Shown: piece after piece, positions 28,821 through 40,975 of the stretch | Layout of the letters: every line of letters starts with the position of its first letter | Position numbering within the stretch: position 1 is the first letter of the stretch | Origin: Lagopus muta | Taxonomy: Eukaryota > Chordata > Aves > Galliformes > Phasianidae | Direction of reading: 5' to 3' | DNA: 64,000 nucleotides | Assembly: GCF_023343835.1 (NCBI RefSeq) | Contig: NC_064438.1 | Coordinates: 14,055,077-14,119,076, forward strand | Made by a program: the position numbers and the translations under genes | The notes under the pieces: model-generated | Database searches by the model: none | What the model was told of the DNA's origin: nothing | The model's input: only the letters and a program-made list of their open reading frames with translations

Positions 28821-28826
28821 AATAAA
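28821..28826 (+). terminator. IFITM10: Candidate IFITM10 poly(A) signal AATAAA
   Basis: AATAAA about 760 nt after the stop, in GGTCAATAAAGATACC context, followed by a T/G-containing stretch (CTGCTGCTGCTGGGTC). It is an alternative to the AATAAA cluster at 28166-28268. A CR1 fragment starts just downstream. Confidence 0.5.
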
Positions 28827-28861
28827 GATACCTCTGATATCTGCTGCTGCTGGGTCAATTA

Positions 28862-29010
28862 TCGTAGCATCATCGAATCATTAAAGGATGGAAAAGACCT
28901 CTAAGATCACCAAGGTCCACTCACAACCCATCCCCACCATGCCCACTGGCCATGTTCCTCAGTGCCACATCTCCACTGTTCTTGAACACCCCTAAGGATG
29001 GTGACCCCTG
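28862..29010 (-). repeat. CR1 LINE 3' fragment, antisense
   Basis: GCATCATCGAATCATTAAAG, GGAAAAGACCTCTAAGATCA, CCATGCCCACTGGCCATG, CTCAGTGCCACATCTCCAC and TCTTGAACACCCCTAAGGAT are the complement of the CR1 3' end. Confidence 0.9.
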
Positions 29011-32000
29011 TTTCTCTGGTTGGTCTCCCCTCTTTTTGCACAAAGACAGAAAGGATGGACAACGCTGCATGCTAGGGAAGGGAGAGGATGAAACATCCAC
29101 ATTCGATGTGCTGCTTAAAAAAACACCTTGTATTTCTTGAGTTTTTAAGATGAGAGAGCTGAGGGGAAGCTACATATCCCTGAGCCTTTGGGATATGCCA
29201 GTCTCCGGGGATGGCTGAAGAGATAGGGCAAAGAAGCAGAGAATCGCAGCTCACTGGCAAGAGACAATGCCTGTGTCCCCGGCGGCTGCTTAAGGGAGTG
29301 TCAGGCAGGGATGAGGGATGCAGGAGGACGTGTGCCAGGTTGGAGAGCCAGGACTGCGCTGACCCCTGCAATGCTCAATCGGCGTCGGGCAGAGCCAAGG
29401 CAGCCGGGAGGCAGGCTCCCCCCACCGGTGGTACAAGAATGAAGAGCTGTAGACTGAACCTTTGGCTCTCCAGGCTGCACGAAACGTCAGCTCTGTGCCA
29501 TCAGCCCCAGGTCATAGCATGAACAAATGGTCAGGCCTGGGATAAAATACAGCTCCCTGACCTCTTTTCTAATTGCATATGCTGCAGCTGCCTCATCTTC
29601 AGGTGTAAAATGAGCTCCTCAGCACACAGCAATGCCTGCTCTGTTTCTCTTCCCTTCATTGAGGCTTTTCCAGCCTTGTTGCACCAGGAGGAGGCATACA
29701 CTCCAGAGGAGAAATGTGGGACGAGGTGATGAAGCATGTCAGCAGCAGGACAGTGCCCTCAGGGACACCAGTGCTGCCCGGAGCTCCTCTGCGCTTCATC
29801 TATGGGCAAAGTGATGGGCCTTTGTCTTGACCTCTTAAAGTCCAACAAGGAGAAGGGCAGAGTCCTTGAGCTTTGCCCTGGTGATCACCTCACAGGTGGT
29901 TTTCTATGTGGAGAGCCCTGGCTTGGCATGCAGGAGCAAGGTTGCTCAGATAAAGGCAGAGCTGAAACAAAGCTGGATGCAACCCAGAGCCATCCCTCCT
30001 GCCTCTAACAAGTGTGACAAATGAGCGCCACCATCTCTTCCTCCACAGGCTGCCCCAGTCAAGGGAGGGCGGTTGCTGCTGTAATGAACCAGGGGAATAT
30101 TGCACTGACACTGCAGCATTTTTCATGCATCACCTGCCAGGCTGGGCTATTATTAGCACCACTGTGCTTATTATTTGCTGCCAAGAACACCCACGTTTGG
30201 TGAGGCATCTCCGTGTAAACGCTGCAGCAGGGCCGAGGTGCACCAAAACCTGCAGAGGGATTGATCACCCCTTCTTTGTTTCAGCTCGGAGGGAACACAG
30301 GAATGAAAAGCAGCAGCCAAATATCACTGTGATTTCTTTTTTCAGTGGTGTGGGAACATTCTGGAGAGGGAGAGCTTGCCAAGGCTGCCATCAGCACGGC
30401 AGAAGGAAAGATTTGGTGCTGCTGCTCTGCCTTTTCACTTCTGCCGCTCGCAGCTCTGCTGGGCTCACTCCAGCTCACACCTTTTCTTGGCTGTGAAGAT
30501 GCAGCCTCTGTTGCATTCAGCAGCAAAAGCAACAACTGAACAGAGGGGTGGGAGAGAGGAACCGTCAGATGCCTGAGAAGCCTTTTGAATTCAGGAAGGA
30601 AGGATGGTTACATCGTCACGTGATGATTTCACTGCACTCCCCAGCAGCACATCAGGAGACCAAGAGGTGGCTCTGGGCAGTCTCCTGAAGTCTCTCTATG
30701 GGACCTCACAGGAAGAAGGGTGCCCTCGTGTGTAAGCATATGCCACACACTTATGCAAGCCCGAGGCTCAGCGCTGCCACCTCCGCATAGAGGCTGCCAA
30801 GCCAGTTTGCAGGCAAATCCCAGCTGGGTTGAACTGGTTTGGATTTCCTCCCAGCAGCAACCGTGACCCCGTGGCTCTTCTACGTCAATGAGTTGACTGC
30901 AAGAAATAGGGCAGAAGGGAGAGCAGAGCTGGCACCCAGTTTGGGTAATGACATTCAGCCCGGCTCCAGCATTCTCAGCTTCCCACAGGGTGAGCGAGCA
31001 GCCCCTATTTTGCACGAGGCAGTGCTGGAGCCCCAACACCCAAAATCCCTGTGTGTTCCCTCCAGTGCTGCTCCACTGGGCTTTGTGAGCTGGAGCTGCC
31101 CCTTTGCTCAGTGCCATCAGGTCTCAGTTCAGGGTTAGGGTGCAGCTGGAGTCCTGCAGATGCAGGGGAGCAGCGGGGTGCTGGTGGGTCTGCCTGCTGC
31201 TCCAGGCAGGATGGATGCTGCACAGCGGGCCCCACAGTGCCCAGCTCACCATGCGGGAAGGGTGGGAGGCACAGATGGCAGCAGATGCTCTCATCACTGA
31301 AACCGATTTCAGCAGCATAGAAAACAAAACAAAAAAAAACCCTAGCAACTGATGAGCAGCTGAACAAAACTCTGCACGGGGTAGGAAGAAAGAGTCCAGT
31401 GCTGAGAGCCCTCAGCCCCGTGCAGAGCTGTCCTCACAGAGCCTCCAGCATCCTGCAGCATGATTGCTCCGTGCCCAGTACAAAGGTCCTGCTCCTCCCA
31501 TCCCCTGACTTTGACTCATGCTCCGTGCAGAGGGATTTTATTCAGCATGCGTTTTGCTGCTTTTTCCCCTTTATTCCTCAGGCAGAGCTGCAGAGCTATG
31601 GCTGCAGCACGCAGCCAATAAATGGCACTGTGCATATCTCCAGCCTCACACTCCCCACAGCACAGTCTGCCTCCAGCAGCTGAGCACAGGTTGATGCTGA
31701 AAGCAGTTCTTTGGGTGTTTAGAACAACAGTGGGTCGGAGGAAAAGCCTCTTGTTGGACTCATTGCTTTGGCAGAAATCTGCTTAGTTTGAGTTTTGCGC
31801 TTGGCTTGAGATGGCAATTATGGGTCTTGGAAAACGTTTGAGCAAAAATTATGATGTGTGCAAGCATACTTTGCATTCAAAACATATTGCTAGGATGCAA
31901 CCAATCTTCAGGTGTGCTGGAATATGAGAAAAAGAGGGGGAAAAAAAGAAAAAAAAAAAACAAAAACAACCATCCAAACCAAAATGAGGCAAATGGGGCA

Positions 32001-32090
32001 AATTGTCCCTCAAGAGGTTTTTATCCAAAGCAGAGCACCTTCCTCCAGCAAGGAGCAAGCGGCCACAGCATCGCTGCTCGGCACACAGTG
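29011..32090. other. IFITM10-DUSP8 spacer
   Basis: About 3 kb with no recognised coding exon on either strand. The ORFs are short and show no family features. There is an A-rich patch at about 31938-31960. The sequence becomes CpG-rich from about 32090, at the DUSP8 island. Keratin-associated protein genes found near this position in mammals are not seen. Confidence 0.7.
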
Positions 32091-32835
32091 GGGGGGACCC
32101 GGTCCCGGCAATGACAACGGCCGCACATCTGGTGCCCGGCAGCGCGGCGCTGCTTTGTTCTGCCACCGCGGCACCATCCCGGCCTTCCCCCATCGCCTCC
32201 CCCGCTAACATCGGGTGCTGCCGGGCCCCTGGGGCCGTACGGGACACTGAGCCTTTCTGTCCACCTCCCCTCCTCTCCTCCCGTTTGCCGCCATGGAGAT
32301 GCTTTGCGGGTCGGATCTGACCCCGGGCCGGGACGGCGGTGTGCCAGAGCCGGGTTTGGAGAGAAGCTGCCGAAATGCCTTCCCTTCTAGCACGGCGGAG
32401 CGACCCCGGTGTGCAGGGGTTTCCGCACCCATCCGCTTCGCACTGATTCTTGCAGCAGGAGAACCGAGGCTCAGGGCTAACAAACCAGCCTCGGTGATCT
32501 CCGAGACCCCGCGCACCCGGAGAGAAGAGAGCTAATTCCGAACATTCGGCATCCGCACGGGCGGCGGAGAGGTCGGCTCCCTCGATTTCATAAGCGCCAA
32601 CAAAAGCCTAAAGCTCCTAAGCCCTAATCGGCCGCTAAAGCCGGAGCCGCCGCAAGGACAGAACCGCGCAGCGGGGCGCGCCAGGTGGGCCAGGTGGGTC
32701 ACGTGACTCGCCGAGCCCCGCGGGCAGCAGCGCCCTCTGCCCGAGCCGCGGCTCCGCGCCGCTCCGCGCCCGCGGGGTGACGTCACCCTGCTCTGCGCCT
32801 CCCGCGCTGATTGGCTGCGGGTGACGTCAACGCTG

Positions 32836-32869
<34 letters not shown>

Positions 32870-33640
32870 CCTCTCCCCCCCCCCCCTCCTTCTTCTCCTT
32901 CCCCCCCCTTCCTCTTCCCCCCCCCCCGAGGTATGACCTCATCGCCGGCGCATTCCCGGCTCGCGGAGCAGCGCGGAGCAGCGCGGAGCTCGGCCGCTGC
33001 GCGGCATGCGGGCCCTGCGGAGAGGCGCGGCCGTCCGCGCCCGCCGCACCGGGTCAGTGTGAGCCGAGCCGGAACGGGCCGGGAGGGGATTGCCTTGCAG
33101 GGAGAGGGGGCGCGGTGCGGCCGCGTGTGCGGAATGGAGCCGCGGAAGGGCTTGGGGAGGCTCTGTCCTGTTGGAAATACCCGCACCTTGCTTTATTATC
33201 CGTAGGGCTTTGGGGTTTAAAGTGCGGGTGGGATCGTTTCGAAGCAAGCGTTAATAAAAAAACACTTGCGGGAGGGTGGGTGGGCGCAGGTGGGAGCGGA
33301 GCATCCCCTGCCGCGGTGCGGGGAGGTACCTCGGGGTTGCGCGGTGCGGGGCCAAGGGGGGTACGGGAGCCGTGGTGACAGCGCTGTGGTTTTCCGATGC
33401 CGTCGTTGCGCACCCGGCTGCGAGAGGAGCCGCGTTGGGCTGCGCGGTCCGTACGGCGCTGCGCTGCCGCGAGCTCCGGAGGCGCTGCGGGCGGTGAGCG
33501 CGTTGTGCGCCCCGCTCAGTTTGTCCCCTCCGTCCCCCCCTGTACGCGCCGACCTGCCGTCGTCTCCCCCGTTCTCGGACGAGCCTCTGCGTGCGGAACG
33601 CCGGTCGGTTTTCCCGAGCGCGGCGATGATTTCCCTTATT
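32090..33640 (+). promoter_or_regulatory. DUSP8: DUSP8 CpG island, promoter and presumed non-coding exon 1
   Basis: A dense CpG island with a compact element cluster: GTCACGTGAC perfect palindrome (32698-32707), CRE TGACGTCA (32778-32785), inverted CCAAT box ATTGG (32810-32814), second CRE TGACGTCA (32822-32829), then a T27 run (32838-32864) and C-rich runs, and TGACCTCA (32934-32941). A threefold GCGGAGCAGC-type repeat lies near 32963-32990. The first coding DUSP8 exon at 44566 opens with a splice acceptor, so a non-coding exon upstream is required, and this island is the only strong candidate before it. Its exact start and donor site are not determined; several GT donors are possible. Confidence 0.75.
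32838..32864. repeat. T27 homopolymer
   Basis: Twenty-seven T immediately after the second CRE, followed by C-rich runs (C12 at 32875-32886). It is a probable variable site within a promoter. Confidence 0.95.
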
Positions 33641-35789
33641 GATAAATAAGTTCCTTCTCCTTCCTGCTCTGCCCCCCCACCCCGCACACGCACACCCCTT
33701 TCTCCTCCCCCAAAATTAAATTCCTGAGCAACAGCAAAAGCTGATGTCAGTGCCTCGGCTCACATCGGGAAGCTCCGCGCAGGTCGGTGAGGTGTGGGTT
33801 GTTACGGGGAGGACGCGCCGCGGTGCGGGTTCCTTGCGGACGTTTGGGTTTTCTAGGCACCGTATTGCGGTGCCACCCGTGGTTCCTAGGCGGGGAGCCC
33901 AGCCCTGCCCCGGGCACGAGTGACCCGCCGTGATTTGGAGCATAAAGGCATGGACTCCTTCTAGCAGCCATTGGCAACCTCAGGGAGATGCTGAGCGCTT
34001 TGCCCGCAGCCCGGGGCCGAGGTAACCTTGTGGGCAGCTCCAGGAGCCCTGCGCGATGCTCACCGCATTGTCTACACCCGAGCTGTGCTGCGCAGGGCTC
34101 GGGCACGGTTGCAGCTTTGTGTTGGAAGGTCCGGGTGTGCAGTGCTCGTGGGTTTGGGCTCGGCGGCGCTGCGCAGGGCTCTGCAGAAGAGGTTGGTTGG
34201 GTTCGGGGCCGGTTCCCGGATTGCCTTTGTGTTTGCTTGTGATGATTCCCAAAGCAAAATGAGCTCTGTGCCAAGAAAACTCTCATACCTATAGCTGGCT
34301 GCATTTAGGGCTTCTTGCTAAGATACCTCCAAGGTCCCTGCAGATGTATTCTTGCCAGTTCTGATGCGTGCAGCCGTGCTTTGCCCCAACAGGCTTTGAA
34401 CCCCCATGGGTTGTTGCCCTTTCCTTAATGCAGATAAGGGACTGGGGGGACCTGGTACTAGCATTGCAAGGTGGCCGAGCCCTGTAGGAGTGCTGACTGC
34501 ATGGAGATATGGTAGATACCATGTTTGTGTGCTGGGTGGTTTTGCTGGGGCTGGGCACCTTGCCAAGGAAGCCACCGAGGTGCTGTGTTTGGAGAGGTTG
34601 CTGCCTAAAATCCAAGACAGTACAATTATTATTGTCAGAACCCCCCCAGAGCACTGGGTACAGCTCCTCAGAGCATGCATCCTGCAGTGGTTTGGCCCTG
34701 CAAACACCTCCCAAAGAACCATCCTGAAGGAGGCTGCGGCTCAGTGGGGTTCTGAAAATGGCTTCTTGCAGCACCTACTTTATCCCTACCCCTTTCCCTG
34801 CTCTGGCTGCATTAATCTACATAATCAAAATGAGATGTGTTAAAGGTGCCTTCCCCTTCTGTGTGGCTCTGCTGCCCTTAGGTGTGCCTGCTCGTGGGAT
34901 CAGAGGTTGGTCCTTGCTATGCAGTGTGATTAGAGCTGTGATCTGCAGCCTTGGCTGCACTCAGGTGCAGAGCGCATTCACGGTATCTGGGATGGGAGCA
35001 GGAAAAGGAGGTGTTCCATATTTGGCAGCCTTGATTTATGATCTGAGTTTGTAGGACACTGCCGTCATCCTGAAACAACCCAGCAAAGCAAATCTGCTGG
35101 GGAGCATGGTGATAAAGAAAGCAGCATGCAGGTGCTGGCTCCTGGGAGGACAGCAGGAAAGCTGAGCTGGGACATGTAGGTGGTTCTGCCCTCCGCTCTG
35201 GGTTCTGTGGCAGAGTTTAGGAGAACTGCCTGTAGAACCCTCAGAGCGGAGGGGTTCCTGCTCTCACCCCACTCTTCTCCACACTGCTCTGCAGAGGTGC
35301 TCCGCAGCCCTGCGATGCCGTCATCCCACGGGGAACACTTGCGAGTGCTCCTCTGCATCTCGATGCCCTCTGGGTTTTAAAACCTGTTTTTCAAGCTTTC
35401 AATTTCTCCTCTGCAGGTACACCTGTCCTGCCTAGTGCAGGGTGGGAAAGGAGGCACCTGATGAGATTACATACAGGCGTGGGGAAGGGAGGCGAGTGGC
35501 CTGGGATCACTCATCAGATAAGGAGCTAAATGAGTGCTTGCAATTTTCTCAAGCTTGCTTGCAGAAACCTGCGCATGCGTTGCAAGCAAGGTTAGAGCAC
35601 AGCGAGGGAGTGCAAAGGCTGCAAAAATGGTGTCACAGGCTGTCCTTAAAGTCGGGCAGAGCTCATGGTGTGATGGTAGCATGTGTGCTGTGCCTGGCTG
35701 TGAGCTGCTGGCTTTGCCTTCCCTTCTGATGGCGGTGGGGCAGAATGTAGCATGCGGCTGTGTCACGTCCCTTGGGAATGATGCTCAGT

Positions 35790-35930
35790 GCCCTGCTGAG
35801 GGAGATGTGGCACTTAGGGATGTGGCTCAGTGGGCATGGTGGTGATGGCTCAGTGGCTGGATTTGATGATCTCAGATTTTTTTTTTTTTTTTTAATAACC
35901 TTAATGATTTTATGGTTCTATGAATTGAGC
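35790..35930 (+). repeat. CR1 LINE 3' fragment with T17 insertion
   Basis: GATGTGGCACTTAGGGATG, GTGGGCATGGTGGTGATGG, GGATTTGATGATCTCAG, then T17 (35877-35893), then AATAACCTTAATGATTTTAT and GGTTCTATGA. The T run interrupts the segment normally reading GTCTTTTCCAACC. Confidence 0.88.
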
Positions 35931-36699
35931 TCTGGTCACACGTGAGCACCTCGGTGACTCCATCTCCTCTTTATCAATGAAGTCATGGAAAAGCAAACGA
36001 GCTCTTATCTCTTCCAAGAACCGATCGTAGGCTTCCTACCCCAACCCTTGGGTCAGTGCCATCAGTGAGGCTCCTTTTGTTCTCAAACCTTTCTGTTTTG
36101 AACAGAAAGAGGAGAAGCCCCTATTGTAGGGTAAAGCAGAGCTGTACTGGGGCCCTGCTCCATAGGTGTGCTATTTGATTCATCCTCTGAGAGCCTACTA
36201 GACCAGGGAGCCTGGACAGGTGTGCAGCAGGTGGTCCTTTGCTTTGCGTACAGCTTCTGTGTGTTATAGTGCTGCTCAGGACGTCCAGTTTTCAAAAGTG
36301 AAGTGTGGTGTCTGATGCTCCTGAAGATAGGTGCAATTGGGATTGGAGGAGATTCCAGTCTGCACTGTACAAAGGTGAAATAAGCAATGCGATTTGATCT
36401 GGGGTTAGAGACCTTTCCTTGATTCCATCTTTTCTTCCCATTCTTCTTACGCCTATTTCCTTGTTTGTTGTGCATGGAAAGTCCAACCCGAAGCGTGTGC
36501 ATGACTTGTCTGCCTTTGTTGTACCTTATTTATTTATTTATTTTCAATCAAACCTTCAGGTTTCTTGGGGCAGAGACCTTGTGTTCAGGCTTTTCTCTTG
36601 AGGGTCTTGGGATGCACTCTTGCAGTTGACAGAGGGGTGAGTTCTGGGAAGCCCCATTTCTGAGCCTGCTGACAACTGGGAATGGGTCTTTTGGCGACC

Positions 36700-36812
36700 A
36701 GGACAAGGCAACCTGATCTGTTGTTGGAGCTGGCCCTGTGTTGGGGGAGTGGTTGGCCAGGTGAGTTGCTGAGGTCCCTTTCCTTCCAACCTATATTACA
36801 CTGTGACTCTTC
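36700..36812 (+). repeat. CR1 LINE 3' fragment, sense (diverged)
   Basis: GGCAACCTGATCTGTTG, GGGGGAGTGGTTGGCCAGG, GCTGAGGTCCCTTTCC, TTCCAACCTATATTACACTG and TGACTCTT resemble a CR1 3' end of a different subfamily from its neighbours. Confidence 0.65.
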
Positions 36813-37454
36813 CATACCTGCCTGCCATTATGATTTTCCCTGGCTGTTGTAAAAATGGAGAGGGCTTTGGTGCTGACAGCTCCTGCTGCTGTCCCTGGAG
36901 GAGTGCTGGGAAGATGATCCTGTGGGACAAGATGTGATGCTTGGAATTGTTCTGTGGGGTGTCAGGGGGACTAACTGCCTTTGCATACTGGATGGAGCTG
37001 ACTGCTGGGAGGGGGTGTGTGTGTGGGGGGGAATCGCAAATCTCTGACTGGGCAAAGCCTCCCTAGACACATCCTCATGTAAAGCAATTGCTTTTTACCA
37101 TTAAAAATAGATCGGTGAATTCTCTGCTTGCCTGCTGAATGCTGATGCCTGTAATTCTTTGTCATCCTCGCAATCTCCTCTGCTTTGAGCTTGGCTGCCT
37201 CTTTGTCTGGCACCTGAGCAGGGTTCATTCAGCAGTAACAGATCCAGAGATAAGTGTGAGCTCTCGTGTAGTCTCCCAGGGCTGGAAGAAAGGTGAGGAG
37301 ACCTGATCTGATGCCATTTAGCTGCTTGGCCTGCAACACTAAAGGAGCACGGCTTGGTGCGTTTGTGGATGCTTAATGGTCAACACCAGTGATGAGTTAG
37401 ACCTCTTGTTGTGGAAGCTGGCTAGAGGATGTCGAAGCTCTGTGTATGTCATGG

Positions 37455-37640
37455 TATATCACTCACATTTGGAACAGGCTGCCCAGGGAGGCGGTGGAGT
37501 CACCATACTTGGAAGTGTTCAAGAAAAGGATAGATGTGGCACTGAGGGACAGATCAATGGGCATGGTGGGGATGGGCTGGTGGTTGGACTAGATGATCTT
37601 AGTTGTCTTTTCCAGCCTGAGTGAGTCTATGATTCATTGT
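37455..37640 (+). repeat. CR1 LINE 3' fragment, sense
   Basis: GGAACAGGCTGCCCAGGGAG, GCGGTGGAGTCACCATAC, GATGTGGCACTGAGGGAC, GGGCATGGTGGGGATGGG, GGTTGGACTAGATGATCTTA, TCTTTTCCAGCCTGAGTG and a TCTATGATTC tail. This is one of the best preserved copies. Confidence 0.93.
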
Positions 37641-38769
37641 ATGGATAGAGGAAGAGCTGGCAAATGCTTTGATCCTCCCCCCCTCAAGTCACCTCAAGAC
37701 TGACCTGATGAATCCACCTGGCAATGAATCATATTAGGGAGGAGAGAAGGAGAGAGTAGGGTAAATATGCTAGTGTGGGCTTTGCCTGTCTTATGTGCTT
37801 TTCCTAGATAAAGAAAATCCTTTGAAACTCATTGTTGGTGCTTTCTTATTGTAGCTGAGAAAAGAGGTAGAGCCCTGGCTGACATTCATCCCAAGTCTGT
37901 GTGCAATTTAGCTATTGTGTGCATGAAGGAAGGTTAACAAGCCTTGAACCAGGTTCAAAAAGCCTTGAAAAGTGCAAGAAACAACCTTGACAAATATGTC
38001 TTTCCATGGAAAATCAGCTCCCTTTCATTTGAGTTGAATTCTGGGTCTCCTAAGAAGAGCCTGAGTTTTGATGAGCTTAGGGTGGCATCACTGGGCATTA
38101 GCCTACACAGGCTGGAAAACTGTGATAGAACATACATCTGTACCTCAGCTTACACTGGTTGAGATCAGAAACTGTGTAAAAGATGCCAGAAGAAAGAAAA
38201 TCCTGTTATTGGTCTTCAGTGAGTCTGGAAGCCCTGGTGGCCGTTTCTGTACAGGGACATGTGGCACAGGGCAGATGCCAGCAGGTTTGCTGGGTGCTTG
38301 CTTCACCTTCTATGCTTCCACCTTTTACCTCACCCATGGCTGTCTCAGATTTATTTCATCTGTCACTGTCCTTATGAAGTGAAATGGGGGTGCTTTTATC
38401 TACCTCAAAGTACCACAGCACAGCCCAGTGCTTTCTTTTCCTTAGCATGTAGGTATCATGGGAAAATAGTCTGCAGGTCCTGGACACCCTTTTCCAGGAG
38501 ACAAAAATTGCACCCAGCAGGTATTTATGGTATTTGGTGTCTTAAGACAAGAGATCAGGACCAGCCCTGCTGAAGTATCTAACTGCATACCTTTCTGGTC
38601 TGCCCCTGTCTGGGCTTACAGCAAAAAGGCAGATGAAATGTTGGAGATCCCAAGATGAGCCCATGGGATGGTCTTTAGGCTTGTCCAGTGGAAATGCAGC
38701 AAAGGTGGAGATATCAGACAGTGAGAAGCAGGGAAGCATCTTGGAACTGGGTCTGCTTCTTCTACGCAT

Positions 38770-39024
38770 CATGTAGGACAAGAGCTAATAGCTTCAAGTT
38801 GCTCCAGAGAATATTCAGGTTGGATATTTGGAAAAACTTCTTCCCAGAAAGAGCAGTGAGGTATTGATTAGGCTTTTCAGGGAGGTGGTGGAGTCACTGT
38901 CCTGAGAGGTGTTCAAGCAAAGATAGATGTGACACTGAGGAAAATGGTCTAGAGAGGTCACAGGCATGGCTGATGGTTGAACTGGATGATCTTAGCACTC
39001 ATTCCAACTTCAATGATTCTATGT
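38770..39024 (+). repeat. CR1 LINE 3' fragment, sense
   Basis: Starts near GTAGGACAAGAGCTAATAGC and continues TTCAAGTTGCTCCAGAGAAT, TTCAGGTTGGATATTTGG, AACTTCTTCCCAGAAAGAGC, GGGAGGTGGTGGAGTCACTG and TGAACTGGATGATCTTAGCA, to the tail CAATGATTCTATG. It is the longest collinear copy in the window, about 255 bp. Confidence 0.93.
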
Positions 39025-40389
39025 CCTCTACACCTTATTGTGGTATGTGCCAGGCTGCTCAAAGGAGAAGATGCTTTCAGCTCCAAGACTTGAACCTGGC
39101 TGTCTCTCAGCTTGACAGGAGAAGGATGGAAATGAAATAGCTTTGGTATTAGAAAGCAGCATGCATGGGAGCTCCATCTGCAGCATGGGCAAAGGCAGAG
39201 ATTAAATGGCTGACTGGTCATGGATAACCTTTGGTCTTGTGTTTTGTAGGCTTTAAAGGAAAGCCTGTGTTTATACTACAGGGGAAAGCCATATAAATCA
39301 TCTTAAAAGTACAAGTCTAAGAAGAGGAGATAGTGGCATTGTCATCTAGACTACAGCAGTATAGCCTGCTATTTTTCCCTGTTGGCTTTCCCTGCCTTGC
39401 CGTACTCCAGAAATAATTTTGGAAGGAACCAGATCACGACCATTATACACTGATGTGGGCAGGCTGGGAGGTGATTGCATTTGCAGCTACAACCCACCAA
39501 GCATTGCTGGCACAAGCCATGTTCTGGACCACTCATGGTGGGCACAGCTGGAATGCAAGCTCCTTCTTCTCAGCATCATCCTCCAGTGATGATGCCTCCC
39601 TCCACCATCCTCTGGTGATGGAGGCTGCCTCTTCCCAAAGCCCTGTCTGCATGGAGAGGGCTCTTGCCTTGGAAAGAAGGCGCTTACCACTCGTGGGAAG
39701 TGGTGAATGGGGAAGTGAGGTGAGCATCAATGGGGCTGTGTGAGGCTTCTCTGTCTTGGGAAAGCCTCTGTGAGTCCTGGAGGGTGAGAACAGAGCGGTG
39801 GTTGCAGAGGGACAGCACAGTGATGCTGCCTTATCTTCACCTCTCGGGAAACACAAAATGTCTCTTCTCATCCTTCAGCTTCATCAGGGAAAGGCAGAAA
39901 AGTAGCCTTTATAGCTTAGTAGTGAGTATGGTTAGTAATGGGTTTTAACCTCATTTTAAGGAGGGGTAGACAGAAATGTGTATTTTTCTTTCCATCTAAG
40001 CAGAGAAATCCTTTGTGCTCTATTTTAAAGGGATATAGAGCAACTGCTAAGTGATTGGCAGCACTTCCAGTATGGCTACTGCAGGCACCTATGGCTTTGT
40101 CCCAGAGCCACCACAGGGGATTATTCATGCTCCAAATTCCCCTCCGCAGATGAAGGCTTTCATCTCTCACCAGGAGATGCAATGCCGTTCACAATGCTGG
40201 GAGAAGCAGGAGAGGATCAGTGGATGGGCTGAGCTGCAAAGCAGATGGGATGGAGCAAGGAGAGACATCCTGGAGCTTCATGATGGCCCATCTTGCCCCG
40301 TGCCGGTGGCTGGGCTGGAGGCAGCGACTCGAGCATCCTGCAGGATGTGAGCTGAAGGCACTGCGGTAGCATTGCCTCGGGCCAGAGAC

Positions 40390-40500
40390 GCAGCCGTTGC
40401 CTGGCAGCTGCGAGTTTCCAGGGAAACCAGAGGTGCTAACTTGTTAATGAGCCCCACGTCCCCGATTGCTGCCGCAAAATAATAATAATTAGTAATAGGG
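40390..40500 (+). promoter_or_regulatory. Candidate intronic regulatory patch
   Basis: Contains GTTGCCTGGCAGC (40396-40408, X-box-like), the inverted repeat GTTTCC-AG-GGAAAC (40414-40427, STAT-type TTCC-N2-GGAA spacing), TTAATGAG, and a run of homeodomain-type AATAATTAGTAAT. The cluster stands out from the surrounding intron. Function is not established. Confidence 0.25.
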
Positions 40501-40829
40501 CCGTGTTTTAGGAATCCCTCAAACAGCAGGAGCCTGCCGAGGGGAGTTTGCTAAGTGCCAAAGCACTTGAAAGAAAAGAAGGTATGTGGAAGGAGGAAGG
40601 GCGGAGAGCTTAGCAAAACTGCCACCTTTTACATCTTGATCTGTGTCTGGAGACTGGAAATCAGCAGGGTTCTGCCAGTGTCCTGGGTGGTAAGCCTGGG
40701 ACTGGTGGAAGTTCTTCAGGAACGGCTGCTCTCAGGGGTTACTCTGGGTTGGTGAGCAGGCATTTCTCTGTGGTGGCAGCCCTGTGGGCATGCTCATGGA
40801 TCCCCAAGCTCACTTATGTGATAGAAATG

Positions 40830-40975
40830 CTTTTGAGAAGGGTTTGGATTGGAAGTAATCCAGAAGATCATTTAGTTACAACCCCCTGCTGTGGGCTGGG
40901 ACATCTCCCACTAGACCAGGTTGCCCAAAACTCCATCCAACCTGGCCTTAAACCTACAGCTTCTCTGACGGGATC
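40830..40975 (-). repeat. CR1 LINE 3' fragment, antisense
   Basis: GGGTTTGGATTGGAAGTAAT, CCAGAAGATCATTTAGTTAC, AACCCCCTGCTGTGGGCTGG, GACATCTCCCACTAGACCAG, GTTGCCCAAAACTCCATCCA and ACCTGGCCTTAAACCT form the complement of a CR1 3' end. Confidence 0.88.
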
